A stretch of 64,000 nt of DNA from NCBI RefSeq assembly GCF_028621895.1, contig NZ_CP117520.1:2480001-2544000 (forward strand), in the 5' to 3' direction. The translations under genes were made by a program, and so were the position numbers. Of the stretch, positions 39,071-47,580 are shown piece after piece. Source of the stretch: Acinetobacter sp. GSS19 (GTDB taxonomy: Bacteria > Pseudomonadota > Gammaproteobacteria > Pseudomonadales > Moraxellaceae). The notes beneath the pieces are model-generated. The model ran no database searches and was not told the origin of the DNA. It saw only the letters and a list, made by a program, of their open reading frames with translations. Numbering within the stretch: position 1 is the stretch's first letter; every line of letters starts with the position of its first letter.

Positions 39071-39120
39071 CCTACCTTTCATTCCACAGCACCAGCTTAC
39101 CTTTCATTCCACAGTACCAG
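39071..39120 (+). repeat. Tandem repeat, 2 x 25 bases
   Basis: Two adjacent units, CCTACCTTTCATTCCACAGC + ACCAG and CTTACCTTTCATTCCACAGT + ACCAG, differ at two positions. A third partial unit starts CTTACT. Confidence 0.8.
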
Positions 39121-39129
39121 CTTACTCTC

Positions 39130-39300
39130 TCATCTGTAAAAGACCAGAGCATCTTGATATTGTGATACGCAATCAAAAAATAGTGCTGAACGAGATCTGC
39201 TCATCGATACGAGAAGCGCTGCTGCGCAAAATTGAAATTTTTAGGTGAAGGTGAATAGATATGTAAGAAATATCAGCCTGAATATTATCGCTAATCGTGC
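39130..39300 (+). pseudogene. Internal fragment of an IS5-family transposase
   Basis: The stretch aligns with 33185-33330 of the degenerate IS5-family copy (shared blocks GCAT-TTGATATTG, CTGCTC, TTTTTAGGTGAAGGTGAAT, ATCAGCC-GAATAT). It has more changes and a 20-base palindrome in place of about seven bases. No ends remain. Confidence 0.7.
39210..39229 (-). repeat. 20-base palindromic repeat, copy 4 (in IS5 fragment)
   Basis: CGAGAAGCGCTGCTGCGCAA. Alignment to the other IS5-family copy in the window shows that it takes the place of about seven bases (CTACTGG at 33256-33262), a direct demonstration that the palindrome is an insertion. Confidence 0.75.
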
Positions 39301-39630
39301 AAACATCATGTTGGAATAGATTAGGTGAAATCTTTGTTTTTAAATCTTTCAGCAATAACGCCATTGAAATAACTGAATTTTTTTAAAAATTATCAATTTA
39401 TTTATAAACAAAATAAATATATATATAAGAAAGCTTGATTATTTCTATTTTTGCTGTATATTTAAATTAACTAGAAAAAAGTCTTGTTCCAGTAAATCTC
39501 TCTTAAGTATCGTAGTTTTAGTCATAATCCTTCGTTTTTTTCAGATTTTAAGTTCCATTCTTTATCATTTTCAAAGTTATATTCAGTCAATAAAATGACT
39601 AAAAATTATTAAAAATCAGTAGGATTTATT

Positions 39631-39846
39631 ATGTCTAACTCAAATGTTGTTAAAGGTACTGTAAAGTGGTTCAACGAAACTAAAGGTTTTGGTTTCATCC
39701 AACAAGAATCAGGGCCAGATGTTTTTGCCCATTTCAGTGAAATCGCAAGTTCAGGTTTTAAAACCTTATTTGAAGGTCAACACGTTGAATTCAGTATAAC
39801 TCAAGGTCAAAAAGGCCCGAATGCTGTAAATATTATTGCTGTATAA
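39631..39846 (+). CDS. Cold-shock domain protein (CspA family)
   Basis: A 71-residue nucleic-acid-binding protein. RNP1 (KGFGFI, residues 19-24) and RNP2 (VFAHF, about 31-35) are present, with the start [15 protein letters not shown] lies eight bases before the ATG. The 250-base AT-rich leader could hold a temperature-responsive 5' region, as in cspA, but I cannot show it. A terminator follows at once. Confidence 0.95.
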   Translation: MSNSNVVKGTVKWFNETKGFGFIQQESGPDVFAHFSEIASSGFKTLFEGQHVEFSITQGQKGPNAVNIIAV

Positions 39847-39861
39847 GTAGCAATAAGTAGT

Positions 39862-39888
39862 AAAAAAGCACGAATCAGTGCTTTTTTT
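39862..39888 (+). terminator. Terminator of the cold-shock gene
   Basis: AAAAAAGCAC and GTGCTTTTTTT form a stem with a six-base loop. Confidence 0.9.
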
Positions 39889-39957
39889 AACCTCAAAATT
39901 TAGTTTTGAAGTTATTTCCAATATTGGAAAAAAAAAGTATAAAAAATAGGATACAAA

Positions 39958-40185
39958 TTGTTAAAAGTTAATGAATTAATTGCAAAGTCTAAAAACGGTA
40001 CTGAAATTATCGTATCTTTAATTCCCTTAAATAAAATGCAAAATACACGTCAAGGTGTTAAAGAAATTGAAGTAGGTAAGAGAGTTCTTCTTGAATCTGG
40101 AATCGAGGTTGACTTGAATTTAGATGGACGTACATTTTATGCCTCTTTAAATCAACTATTTAAGTTAAATCATAAAGTTGTTTAG
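39958..40185 (+). CDS. Unknown small protein, 75 residues, TTG start
   Basis: MLKVNELIAKSKNGTEIIVS... with a short beta-rich pattern ending DLNLDGRTFYASLNQLFKL. AGG lies seven bases before the TTG and there is no better start. The protein seems related in plan to the next small frame (DGENIRPSFEILFQSL), so the two could be old duplicates. No family recognised. Confidence 0.5.
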   Translation: MLKVNELIAKSKNGTEIIVSLIPLNKMQNTRQGVKEIEVGKRVLLESGIEVDLNLDGRTFYASLNQLFKLNHKVV

Positions 40186-40228
40186 ATAAAATTTTGATTT
40201 TAAATTGATTATTATTAAAGGTGTTGTA

Positions 40229-40425
40229 ATGTTAAAAGACAAGTGACTGTAAAAGACCAATTTGGTACTGAATATTTTATCCAAGCTACATTTGATAAAA
40301 GTTTTTCTGATATGCAATCTTATTCAAGTTTAAGATATATTACAGTGGATGGTGAAAATATTCGTCCAAGTTTTGAAATACTTTTTCAAAGTCTTATTAG
40401 TGGGAAGATTTTTAAATTAATTTAA
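40229..40425 (+). CDS. Unknown small protein, possibly frameshifted near its start
   Basis: The well-placed ATG at 40229 (AAAGG seven bases upstream) reads MLKDK and then stops. One base more in GACAAGTG would join it to the frame VTVKDQFGTEYFIQATFDKS that runs to 40425. A GTG at 40243 is the only other start and lacks a ribosome site. The product would be about 65 residues. Function unknown. Confidence 0.4.
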
Positions 40426-40430
40426 TTCTC

Positions 40431-40673
40431 ATGACTAAATCAAAAAATGCACTTAATTTAGAATACCTTAAAAAGATCTATCGACCTAACGAAGGTGTTT
40501 TTTTATGCTTTTTATTTATAATTCTCTCTTTGTCTATAATTGTAACCAGTCTCATACATAATGATTTTTTAGATACTTTTCTTACTCTGTTAAATTTATT
40601 TTTTGTCATTATGATTTTGTTTATTTTACATAGAAAAATCTTAAAAGCAGTATTCGAAATCTGTAATCCATAA
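40431..40673 (+). CDS. Small two-helix membrane protein, unknown
   Basis: An 80-residue protein with two hydrophobic helices (GVFLCFLFIILSLSIIVTSL, residues 22-41, and LTLLNLFFVIMILFIL, 52-67) and a basic N-terminus. It starts five bases after the preceding frame's stop. No family recognised. Confidence 0.45.
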   Translation: MTKSKNALNLEYLKKIYRPNEGVFLCFLFIILSLSIIVTSLIHNDFLDTFLTLLNLFFVIMILFILHRKILKAVFEICNP

Positions 40674-40677
40674 TAGC

Positions 40678-40777
40678 TAAGGCTTTATGTCAAATCTTGA
40701 AAGCAGGGAAGTACTCCTCCAAAGTTGCTCTGGAAAAAGCATTTGGTATTAGCCGACAAGCTGTTTATCTATTTTAA
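40678..40777 (+). pseudogene. C-terminal fragment of a serine recombinase (HTH_7)
   Basis: In frame one reads ALCQILKAGKYSSKVALEKA and FGISRQAVYLF before a stop. This is the DNA-binding helix-turn-helix found at the end of Tn3-type resolvases. The catalytic domain is absent, so this is a relic. Confidence 0.5.
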
Positions 40778-41155
40778 AACCACGCAATTAATCATTCTCT
40801 AGATTGGACTTAGAGATGTCTTGGAAAGTGGTAACTCTTCACTTTGCTTCGCCCAAAAACGTTTATTTTGTGTTTTTAACTCTTGATGCTGCTGTTGAAT
40901 AGGCACCAGGACAGAGCCTAATCGTTTATTCTAAACCACTTCATTTTGCTGTAGCCCAGCGAGTTTATTGAATAGGCTGTAGCCCAATAAGCTGATGTTT
41001 CTTTATGGCTTCGTTGTATAAGAGAATCTTCAATCTGCTGATTCTTAAGGATTTACCCCAGTCTTTATTAAAAAATAAATTAAATAAAATCATGGTGTTA
41101 GATTTGTGTCTAACAAAGCCAGAAACTATTGGTAAGAAATGAAAAATCATTAATT
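40778..41155. other. Intergenic region with possible coding relic on the minus strand
   Basis: The minus strand from about 41010 to 40790 reads protein-like pieces (HQLIGLQPIQ, SVLVPIQQQHQELKTQNKRF, WAKQSEELPLSKTSLS) in changing frames. It may be a decayed plasmid- or transposon-type gene. I cannot name it. Confidence 0.3.
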
Positions 41156-41190
41156 TGAAGTCGACTCTTTACATTAGAGAGTCGACTTCA
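41156..41190 (-). terminator. Hairpin downstream of the porin gene
   Basis: GAAGTCGACTCT and AGAGTCGACTTC form a perfect 12-base stem with a loop of about ten bases. The T-run is weak, but the position past the porin stop fits a terminator. Confidence 0.7.
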
Positions 41191-41229
41191 ACGTGATTTA
41201 CATGATCCATCTTGGGGGAGCTAAAACAA

Positions 41230-42375
41230 TTAGAACTTATATGCAAAGGTAATATAAAGTAGCTTTTTCCAATCATTGTCAGTCGAATTAGCAAAGGAAT
41301 TGGTATTACCACCAACAAAGGCATCATTTTTCGCCAAAATATACTCTGCATTGATAGTAATGTTTTTGTAATCTGCCTGTAGACCAGCAATATTACGGTA
41401 GGAGTTTGGCTGTCCATCCTGTTTCATCAAACCACTGAATACGAGATATGGTTTAAATCCTTTCCAATCCTTATAATTCCACGAAGTTTTATAGTCTATA
41501 TCAGCAACATAATAGTAGGCTTTATTCGCTACATGATATTCCGTATCAAAAGAACCAAAGGTTGAATAGTTCACTCCAGCTTGTTTGTTGTCGATATCCT
41601 GATAACCAAAAGTTAAGGTTGTGTCATAAGTTGGTGTCGCCCACTGGCCAAACACGTTGGCATTCATGCGACTGCCGGTCTTGTTGTTATTTTTATTGTC
41701 CAAGAATGAATACCAAACGGATGAACCCAGCGTATATCCAGCCGTATCCTTCTGACCCTGATATGCATAACGCATCATTAGCATATTCTTTTCATCAATC
41801 TGGGTGGCATTGTCTGATACGCCTTCAATAAAATTGGCACTATAACGTGATGCATCCTTACTATCCCCTTTATAGTTACCGCCATCCTTTGGAAAATAGC
41901 CAAAGCTCCAAGACTGCTGATCCTGACTCAGATCATAGCGAATCCCAATATTATGGGTATCCTGCATGCCAATGGTATACATCATACTTTCATAGAAGCT
42001 GCTATCCCAATAGGTTCCAATCCCGAATGGAATCGGTTGCAAGCCCACGGTGATTTTCTGCTGCTCATCCAGTTGATAACCCAGATAAGCATCTGACAAT
42101 GTCATCAAATCACACATTTCATTAAATTGGACACAGCGTGCTGTAATCTTGCCGTCCACTTGATCTTTCTTGTAATTCAGATTGAGCCGGATATCACTGA
42201 TCTGCGCTTTACTCTTTTCGCTTTCAGCATATTCTTTATATTGATAATTGCCTCGCACAAAACCAGAAACCGACCAGCCCTGTTCTTCCGCATGCGTCAC
42301 AGTTGTTGCAGATAAAATAGCCAAAGCTAAGCCTGAAGGAATCGTCATATGGTGGAATACATTTTTTTTAAGCAT
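41230..42375 (-). CDS. Outer-membrane porin, phosphate-selective-porin-like
   Basis: A 381-residue precursor with a signal peptide (cleavage after THA, about residue 30) and a beta-barrel with alternating residues and a terminal aromatic (YITFAYKF). Blocks such as SDAYLGYQLDEQQKITVGLQ and MQDTHNIGIRYDL resemble the OprO/OprP-type porins of Acinetobacter. AAGGGG precedes the ATG at 42375; longer starts are less likely. Next to the cytosine operon on the same strand, but 190 bases and a terminator lie between. Confidence 0.8.
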   Translation of the reverse strand: MLKKNVFHHMTIPSGLALAILSATTVTHAEEQGWSVSGFVRGNYQYKEYAESEKSKAQISDIRLNLNYKKDQVDGKITARCVQFNEMCDLMTLSDAYLGYQLDEQQKITVGLQPIPFGIGTYWDSSFYESMMYTIGMQDTHNIGIRYDLSQDQQSWSFGYFPKDGGNYKGDSKDASRYSANFIEGVSDNATQIDEKNMLMMRYAYQGQKDTAGYTLGSSVWYSFLDNKNNNKTGSRMNANVFGQWATPTYDTTLTFGYQDIDNKQAGVNYSTFGSFDTEYHVANKAYYYVADIDYKTSWNYKDWKGFKPYLVFSGLMKQDGQPNSYRNIAGLQADYKNITINAEYILAKNDAFVGGNTNSFANSTDNDWKKLLYITFAYKF

Positions 42376-42512
42376 AAGAAACCCCTTATCTATGCAGAAC
42401 ATAGACAATTTTTGATTTAGTGATTTGGATTGCGGGTCAGGTAAATCCGGTTTAGGGCAATGCCGCTTGTTTATATATCCGGATTTTGCCTACCCGCTGG
42501 ATCAGTTCATCG

Positions 42513-42545
42513 AAAAATATCTTTCATTCGGATCAGATATTTTTA
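42513..42545 (-). terminator. Terminator of the cytosine operon
   Basis: AAAAATATCT and AGATATTTTT form a ten-base stem; on the minus strand it ends in a T-run, downstream of codA. Confidence 0.75.
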
Positions 42546-42567
42546 GTGTGTTGTTTTACCTATTGAA

Positions 42568-43861
42568 TTAGACGCCAATCGCTAAACGCGTAGTCGCAAC
42601 ATCCTGTTGAGCAGGCGTGGTAACAGACAATAATTGCACCTGATCTTCCTGACGCTGCATGATGATGTTGCCATGACGCACACTGAGCACCGCCTTGGCC
42701 TGATTCGCGACAACCTCATAATCATTCTTGGCATTGAACAGGATAAAGCTCGCCGGTTTGCCCACTTCGATGCCATATTGATCGCCCAGGCACATGGTTT
42801 TGGCAGAATTGTCCGAGATTAGATCCAGACAGTTCTGCAGGTCTTCATAGCCTAGCATGTGACAGATATGCAAACCGGCATCCAGAATGCGTAAGATATT
42901 GCCATTGCCGACCGGATACCATGGATCTCGGATCGAGTCCTGCGCAAAACAGATGTTCATGCCAGCACGGTTAATCTCCGCCACGCGGGTCAGACCACGA
43001 CGTTTTGGATAGCTGTCAAAGCGGCCCTGTAAATGGATGCTTTCGGTCGGGCAGGAAATAAAGTTGATTTTTGAACGCTTCAGCAAACGGAACAGTTTAT
43101 AGCAGTAGGCATTGTCATAAGAGCCCATGGCTGTGGTGTGACTGGCCGTGACACGTTCGCCCATGTTTCTGACCAGTGCTTCATCGGCCAATACTTCCAG
43201 GAAACGTGAGTTCGGATCATCGATTTCATCGCAATGGACATCCACCAGTACATTGTATTTTTCGGCCAAGTCCATCAGGTAATGCACGGAACTCACGCCT
43301 TTGTCACGGGTATATTCAAAATGAGGAATCCCCGACCACATCGGCCCCCATCTGTAAGGCTTTTTCTAGCAGTACACGGCCATTTTTATAGGACTCAATG
43401 CCTTCTTGCGGGAAGGCCACGATCTGCAGATTCACCACATCCTTGACTTCATTCTTGACCTCAAGCATGGCTTGCAATCCGGTCAATTGCGGATCGGTAA
43501 TGTCGACATGGGTACGCACATGCTGAATGCCATGCGCCACCAGCATGTCGATGGTCTGTTTTGCACGTTGTTTTGTGTCTTCAAAGGTAATGCTGGCCTT
43601 GCGTTGTGCCCAGCGTTCAATTCCTTCAAACAGGGTTCCGGACATATTCCATTCCGGCTCACCCGCGGTCAGTACAGCATCCAGATGAATGTGTGGATCA
43701 ACCAGTGGTGACATCAGTAACTGCTGTTTCGCATCAATCACGTCAGCTCCTTCGAGGGTTAGTAACCCGGCCTGTGGCTCAATCGCATCAATTACGCCAT
43801 TGTGATAGCTGATGGTGAATAAACCGGTCTTTTTACGTAAGGTTGCATTGATCACTTTCAT
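42568..43861 (-). pseudogene. codA: Cytosine deaminase-type amidohydrolase, frameshifted
   Basis: Two frames together encode a CodA-like enzyme of about 430 residues. The N-terminal part has the metal motif PHIHLDA and ends GADVVG; the C-terminal part takes up IPHFEYTRDKGVSSVHYLMD and has DVHCDEIDD, ASHTTAMGSYDNAY and FAQDSIRDPW, all as in E. coli CodA. The break is at GTCGGGGATTCC (about 43330), where two bases are missing or one is extra. Cytosine deamination to uracil and ammonia would be the function. Error or real mutation is undecided. It starts at 43861 (MKVINATLRKK). Confidence 0.85.
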
Positions 43862-43871
43862 ATTCTTTTCT

Positions 43872-45089
43872 CTAATCATGGGATATTTGCCAAATTAATA
43901 GGGCAACAGAAGCATTCAAACGGAAATTGGGATTGCCCAATGATTGTCCGGTTAATGCTTCAATTTTTTGGATACGCTGGTTCAGGGTATTGCGGTGAAT
44001 ACCCAGCCGGGCAGCTGCTTGAATGGCATTGCCACTTTCCTTTAACCAGGCATCCAAGGTTTCAATCAGCAGATAGGGCTGTTTTTTTTCTGGCTCAATC
44101 AGGCAGCCGAGCGTTTCATTCATTAGTTGCTGGGTAACGGCCTTGTTTGGAATTGCCTTGATCAATCTGAGCACGCCCAGTTCGTTATACAGGCAGACAC
44201 CGGAACTGGTCTTTAAATCTGCGGCAATTTCTTCAGCCTGACAGGCTTCCCAGTAGCCGCGCTGAAAGGCAACGGCAGAATTCACTTCGGTGGAAAGTCC
44301 AACATACAACTTGAGATCGGATTCAGACTCGCGCAAAGCAGAAACCAATGCCGACAGAGCCTGGAACCAGAAATTCAGATCCTGATCCTGCAAGGATAGA
44401 ACCAAACTAAACTGCTCTCCCTGCGGAACAATAGGGAAAACCTGTTCATGCTGTTTTCTCCAGCTTTCCAGATGTTCATAACAGGCCTGTTTTTTCTGGT
44501 ACAGATCATGGGTTTTGTGTTGTGCACCACTATCCTGAAAAAAGTCTTGCACATTACTCAAACGAACCACTGCCACCACATGTTGCCCTAACAAGGGTAA
44601 ACCCAACTGCTGTGCCCGCAACTGAATGGTTTCCAGTGATGGATACTGGCCCAGTAACAGCTGGCTCACCACGTCCTCTGCAGACTTCTTGATTTGCGAC
44701 AGCTGTACCAAGCGGGTTCCAATCACATGGGTCAGTTCCACTAGCTTGAGGTGGTAAGGCTGTTCAATCAGGGGTAATCCGAGTGTATCGGCCTTTTCCA
44801 GCACTGTGGCGGGAATCTCACGAATAAAATCGGTACCGGTCAAGATCACAATACCTGCTACGTTTTTGGTAGCAGCCTGATCTAATAGATCTAGCAGGTT
44901 GGCTTCATCCCGTACCTGATTGATACCGGTAATAAATACCAGTTCACCACCTTCAATCCAGTCGGAAATTCCTTCGTTCTCGGCGACATAGAACCAGCGA
45001 ACCAGACGGTGCACATGATCGGCACCTGCCCGCAGCCGCAGTTCATACAACTGTGGTAGTTCCAGTACCTCTTGCACCGTCATACTCAT
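43872..45089 (-). CDS. PucR-family transcriptional regulator
   Basis: A 405-residue regulator: N-terminal PucR domain (VQEVLELPQLYELRLRAGAD onward), a GGDEF-like middle part, and a C-terminal PucR-type HTH (LIETLDAWLKESGNAIQAAA and RLGIHRNTLNQRIQKIEAL). Such proteins control purine, pyrimidine or allantoin use. Its start overlaps the end of codB by four bases (ATGA), and codA begins ten bases later. It probably controls this operon. Confidence 0.92.
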   Translation of the reverse strand: MSMTVQEVLELPQLYELRLRAGADHVHRLVRWFYVAENEGISDWIEGGELVFITGINQVRDEANLLDLLDQAATKNVAGIVILTGTDFIREIPATVLEKADTLGLPLIEQPYHLKLVELTHVIGTRLVQLSQIKKSAEDVVSQLLLGQYPSLETIQLRAQQLGLPLLGQHVVAVVRLSNVQDFFQDSGAQHKTHDLYQKKQACYEHLESWRKQHEQVFPIVPQGEQFSLVLSLQDQDLNFWFQALSALVSALRESESDLKLYVGLSTEVNSAVAFQRGYWEACQAEEIAADLKTSSGVCLYNELGVLRLIKAIPNKAVTQQLMNETLGCLIEPEKKQPYLLIETLDAWLKESGNAIQAAARLGIHRNTLNQRIQKIEALTGQSLGNPNFRLNASVALLIWQISHD

Positions 45090-46363
45090 ACTGATGGTCC
45101 TGTCATCACTTGTGCTGATTTTTCAGCCGATTTTGCTGGAAATAAACGGATCAACACCACATAACATACGGAAGCAACCACAATCCCGACAATCGGGGCA
45201 ATCCAGGGAGAGTTATACGCCACGATCGCACCGATGCTATAAGCTATCAGACCATTCCAGTTAAAATTTGGCAGTTCTACATCATTCAGCAAAGGATATT
45301 GACCTTTGTAGCGAACCCAGTAATCTGCCATGATGACGCCACCTACAGGTGGGATGATCGCACCGAGTAACAACAGGAATGGCAATAACAACTCATACAT
45401 GCCTGCGACAGCCAGCACAATCCCCACAATCGCCGCCAGGATAGTCATGGTTTTACGACGTTCGCTACGTACTAAATGGCATGCTGCTGCGGACACGTTA
45501 TAGATGGTTGGGCCTTGAATAGTCCACAAGTTCATGCACAGCATAATCACTGCTGCGACAGATAGGCCTTGCAATACTAGAACCTCTACAATGTCAGCTT
45601 GTTGGTAAACAATCGCCATCCAGGCACCTGCCAAGACCATCAAACCGTTACCAATGACAAAGCTGATCAGACATGCCCATACTGCGATCTTGCCGTTTTT
45701 CGACATACGGGTCCAGTTGGTGATTTGTGTTGCGCCACTGGCAAACGTACCAAATACGATGGTTACAGCGGTAGAGAACGTCATGGTTTCCGTTGGCTTA
45801 ACAGCAGTCAAGCCGGTCCAGCCGCCAATTTCTTTGGTGGCCAATACAATTGAGGTAATGAGCAGGATAAACATCAATGGAATTGAAACCCGTGACAGGT
45901 ATTCCAGCCCTTTAAAACCAACCAGTGCGGTCACTGAGAAGAGTAAACCGAACAGCACCATTAATGGTATTACCCAGCTTTCTGGCATCCCAACAATTTT
46001 CACCAGCGAAATAGCCAGTGTTGCAGTTCCCCAGGCATACCAGCCCAGTTCAGCAAAACCCAATAAAAAGTCGGAGAGTTTGCTGCCTAAATTACCAAAG
46101 CAGAACCGCCCCATTAATACCGTATTTAAACCACTGCGGGCGGAAATTAAACCAAGTGATGCAGCATAGAGAGCCAGTAACAGGTTACCAATTGCCGTGA
46201 TCCAGAGGAGGTCAACAAAATTAAATGCGACGCCAATTTTGCCACCAGCAAACATAGTGCCGGTAAAAAAAGTAAAACTAAACAGCACCATTGCAATCGG
46301 AAACAATCCTTTTCGATTGGCTTGGGGTGTTTCGGTCAGTGGACTTTCTTCATGTGTACTCAT
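45086..46363 (-). CDS. codB: NCS1 cytosine/purine permease (CodB-like)
   Basis: A 425-residue, 12-helix nucleobase:cation symporter. The MFAGGKIGVAFNFVDLL start, ELGWYAWGTATLA, TFASGATQITNWTRMSKNG and IIPPVGGVIMADYWV near the end are CodB-like. GGAGC lies before the ATG. It leads the codB-pucR-codA operon and has a sigma54-like promoter 45 bases upstream. Confidence 0.93.
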   Translation of the reverse strand: MSTHEESPLTETPQANRKGLFPIAMVLFSFTFFTGTMFAGGKIGVAFNFVDLLWITAIGNLLLALYAASLGLISARSGLNTVLMGRFCFGNLGSKLSDFLLGFAELGWYAWGTATLAISLVKIVGMPESWVIPLMVLFGLLFSVTALVGFKGLEYLSRVSIPLMFILLITSIVLATKEIGGWTGLTAVKPTETMTFSTAVTIVFGTFASGATQITNWTRMSKNGKIAVWACLISFVIGNGLMVLAGAWMAIVYQQADIVEVLVLQGLSVAAVIMLCMNLWTIQGPTIYNVSAAACHLVRSERRKTMTILAAIVGIVLAVAGMYELLLPFLLLLGAIIPPVGGVIMADYWVRYKGQYPLLNDVELPNFNWNGLIAYSIGAIVAYNSPWIAPIVGIVVASVCYVVLIRLFPAKSAEKSAQVMTGPSV

Positions 46364-46407
46364 TTTTAGCTCCAGTCTCTTGCGCTATTCTTGAATACAC
46401 CTGAGTT

Positions 46408-46423
46408 TGCAAGAGCCGTGCCG
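46408..46423 (-). promoter_or_regulatory. Sigma54-like -24/-12 promoter of codB
   Basis: On the minus strand the sequence is CGGCACGGCTCTTGCA, one mismatch (first base) from TGGCACGnnnnTTGCA. Transcription would start near 46397, 34 bases before the ATG. It fits control by a nitrogen-type activator. Confidence 0.65.
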
Positions 46424-46465
46424 CTTTAAAATAGGGTTACTTTTAAGCAATACGCCCTTTACAAC

Positions 46466-46482
46466 ATGTGCAACATGCACAT
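46466..46482. promoter_or_regulatory. Dyad upstream of codB
   Basis: ATGTGCA-ACA-TGCACAT is a perfect inverted repeat about 45 bases upstream of the sigma54-like site. A related TTGTGCATGTTG occurs at 46519-46530. It may be an activator site (NtrC- or PucR-type). Confidence 0.5.
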
Positions 46483-46655
46483 TTATAGATATTTTTAATA
46501 CATTTCTACGCCAGCTTTTTGTGCATGTTGTTGATTAAATGAGTTGATTTTGAGCAATCTCTAAGGAGTAAATATCACGAAGATTTATTGGTTGATGCCT
46601 AAAACTAGAATGTGATTTCCATTCTGGACATGTTTCGTCGATTCTTTTTGCAGAG

Positions 46656-46713
46656 TAGGAGCGGTGGAAGTCCAAGAATAGACGAAATTTGTCTAGGGGA
46701 GTGGTGGTAGTCC
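46656..46713 (+). repeat. 37-bp repeat with paired GAGTGGTGG motifs, left copy
   Basis: Two related 18-20 base motifs, TAGGAGCGGTGGAAGTCC (46656) and TAGGGGAGTGGTGGTAGTCC (46694), lie about 38 bases apart. The second is part of a 37-base block (46677-46713) found again at 63115-63151 with two changes. Confidence 0.8.
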
Positions 46714-46752
46714 CATATTCATGTAGTTTTATAAGCTTTAACGGTTTGCGAT

Positions 46753-47469
46753 TTAAAACTGGCTCAATTTTTTCAGCTGTTCCAGATCCCAAATCACTAC
46801 CTGATGATAACGCCACTCAAGCATATGTTGCTGCCGAAAGCTTTTCACGATTTTGTTTAAGGTCTGGCGGGAGACATTGAGCAACTCGGCAAAATCCTGT
46901 TGGGAAATTTTCAGACGTAGCCGGATGCCATGCAAATGCGGGACACCATATTGTTCACAAAATTTCACCAGATGCCAAGCCAGACGCTGTTCCAACGAAG
47001 CATTATGCAAATAGCGCTGTTCACTGAATAGCCGAGACATCCGCTGGCTCAGTAAGCCGATCATCCGCCACATGGCTTGCGGTTCGCGTTGCAGCAATTG
47101 TAAAAAAACTGGACCATCTATTATCGCAATCGCGACCCGATCCAGCGCAATAAAATCATAATCCATCGGCAACTTCTGGAAAAAAGGTACCAGATTAAAC
47201 GCGGATGAGTGACTCATATAATCAGCCATTTTGAGTTGGCCATTTTCCTGCAACCAGCCAACCTGCAAGGTACCTTCGAGCAAAACATATAGATCATTCG
47301 CTTGTTGTTGTTGCCGCAAAATCAGCTGTTCCGCCCAAAAACGCCGATATTTGGCATGGCGTAATAAGCACTGTTTGGCTTCTCCAGAAAAACCGCGAAA
47401 AACCTCATCCTGTTGTAATACCTGTTCCAGGCTTGTCGCAAGGGAAAAATGAGTGGATAGGGCAAACAT
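46753..47469 (-). CDS. Crp/Fnr-family transcriptional regulator
   Basis: A 238-residue protein with an N-terminal cyclic-nucleotide-type beta-roll (LYVLLEGTLQVGWLQENGQL near 63-82), a dimer helix and a C-terminal winged helix (KISQQDFAELLNVSRQTLNK). No Fnr-type cysteine cluster at the N-terminus, and the Crp cAMP residues are not obvious. It lies next to the dioxygenase gene in the same direction and inside the direct-repeat-bounded segment, so it may control sulfur-source genes. Confidence 0.88.
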   Translation of the reverse strand: MFALSTHFSLATSLEQVLQQDEVFRGFSGEAKQCLLRHAKYRRFWAEQLILRQQQQANDLYVLLEGTLQVGWLQENGQLKMADYMSHSSAFNLVPFFQKLPMDYDFIALDRVAIAIIDGPVFLQLLQREPQAMWRMIGLLSQRMSRLFSEQRYLHNASLEQRLAWHLVKFCEQYGVPHLHGIRLRLKISQQDFAELLNVSRQTLNKIVKSFRQQHMLEWRYHQVVIWDLEQLKKLSQF

Positions 47470-47580
47470 ATCTCATCAAAAAAGGACCAAATATCTTGCG
47501 ATACTAGGTCCTGCTCATCATGCATCCAACCAATTTTTTTGGCTATTGTTATTCTTGTTTTAGGTGCTGTAAAAGCGACC

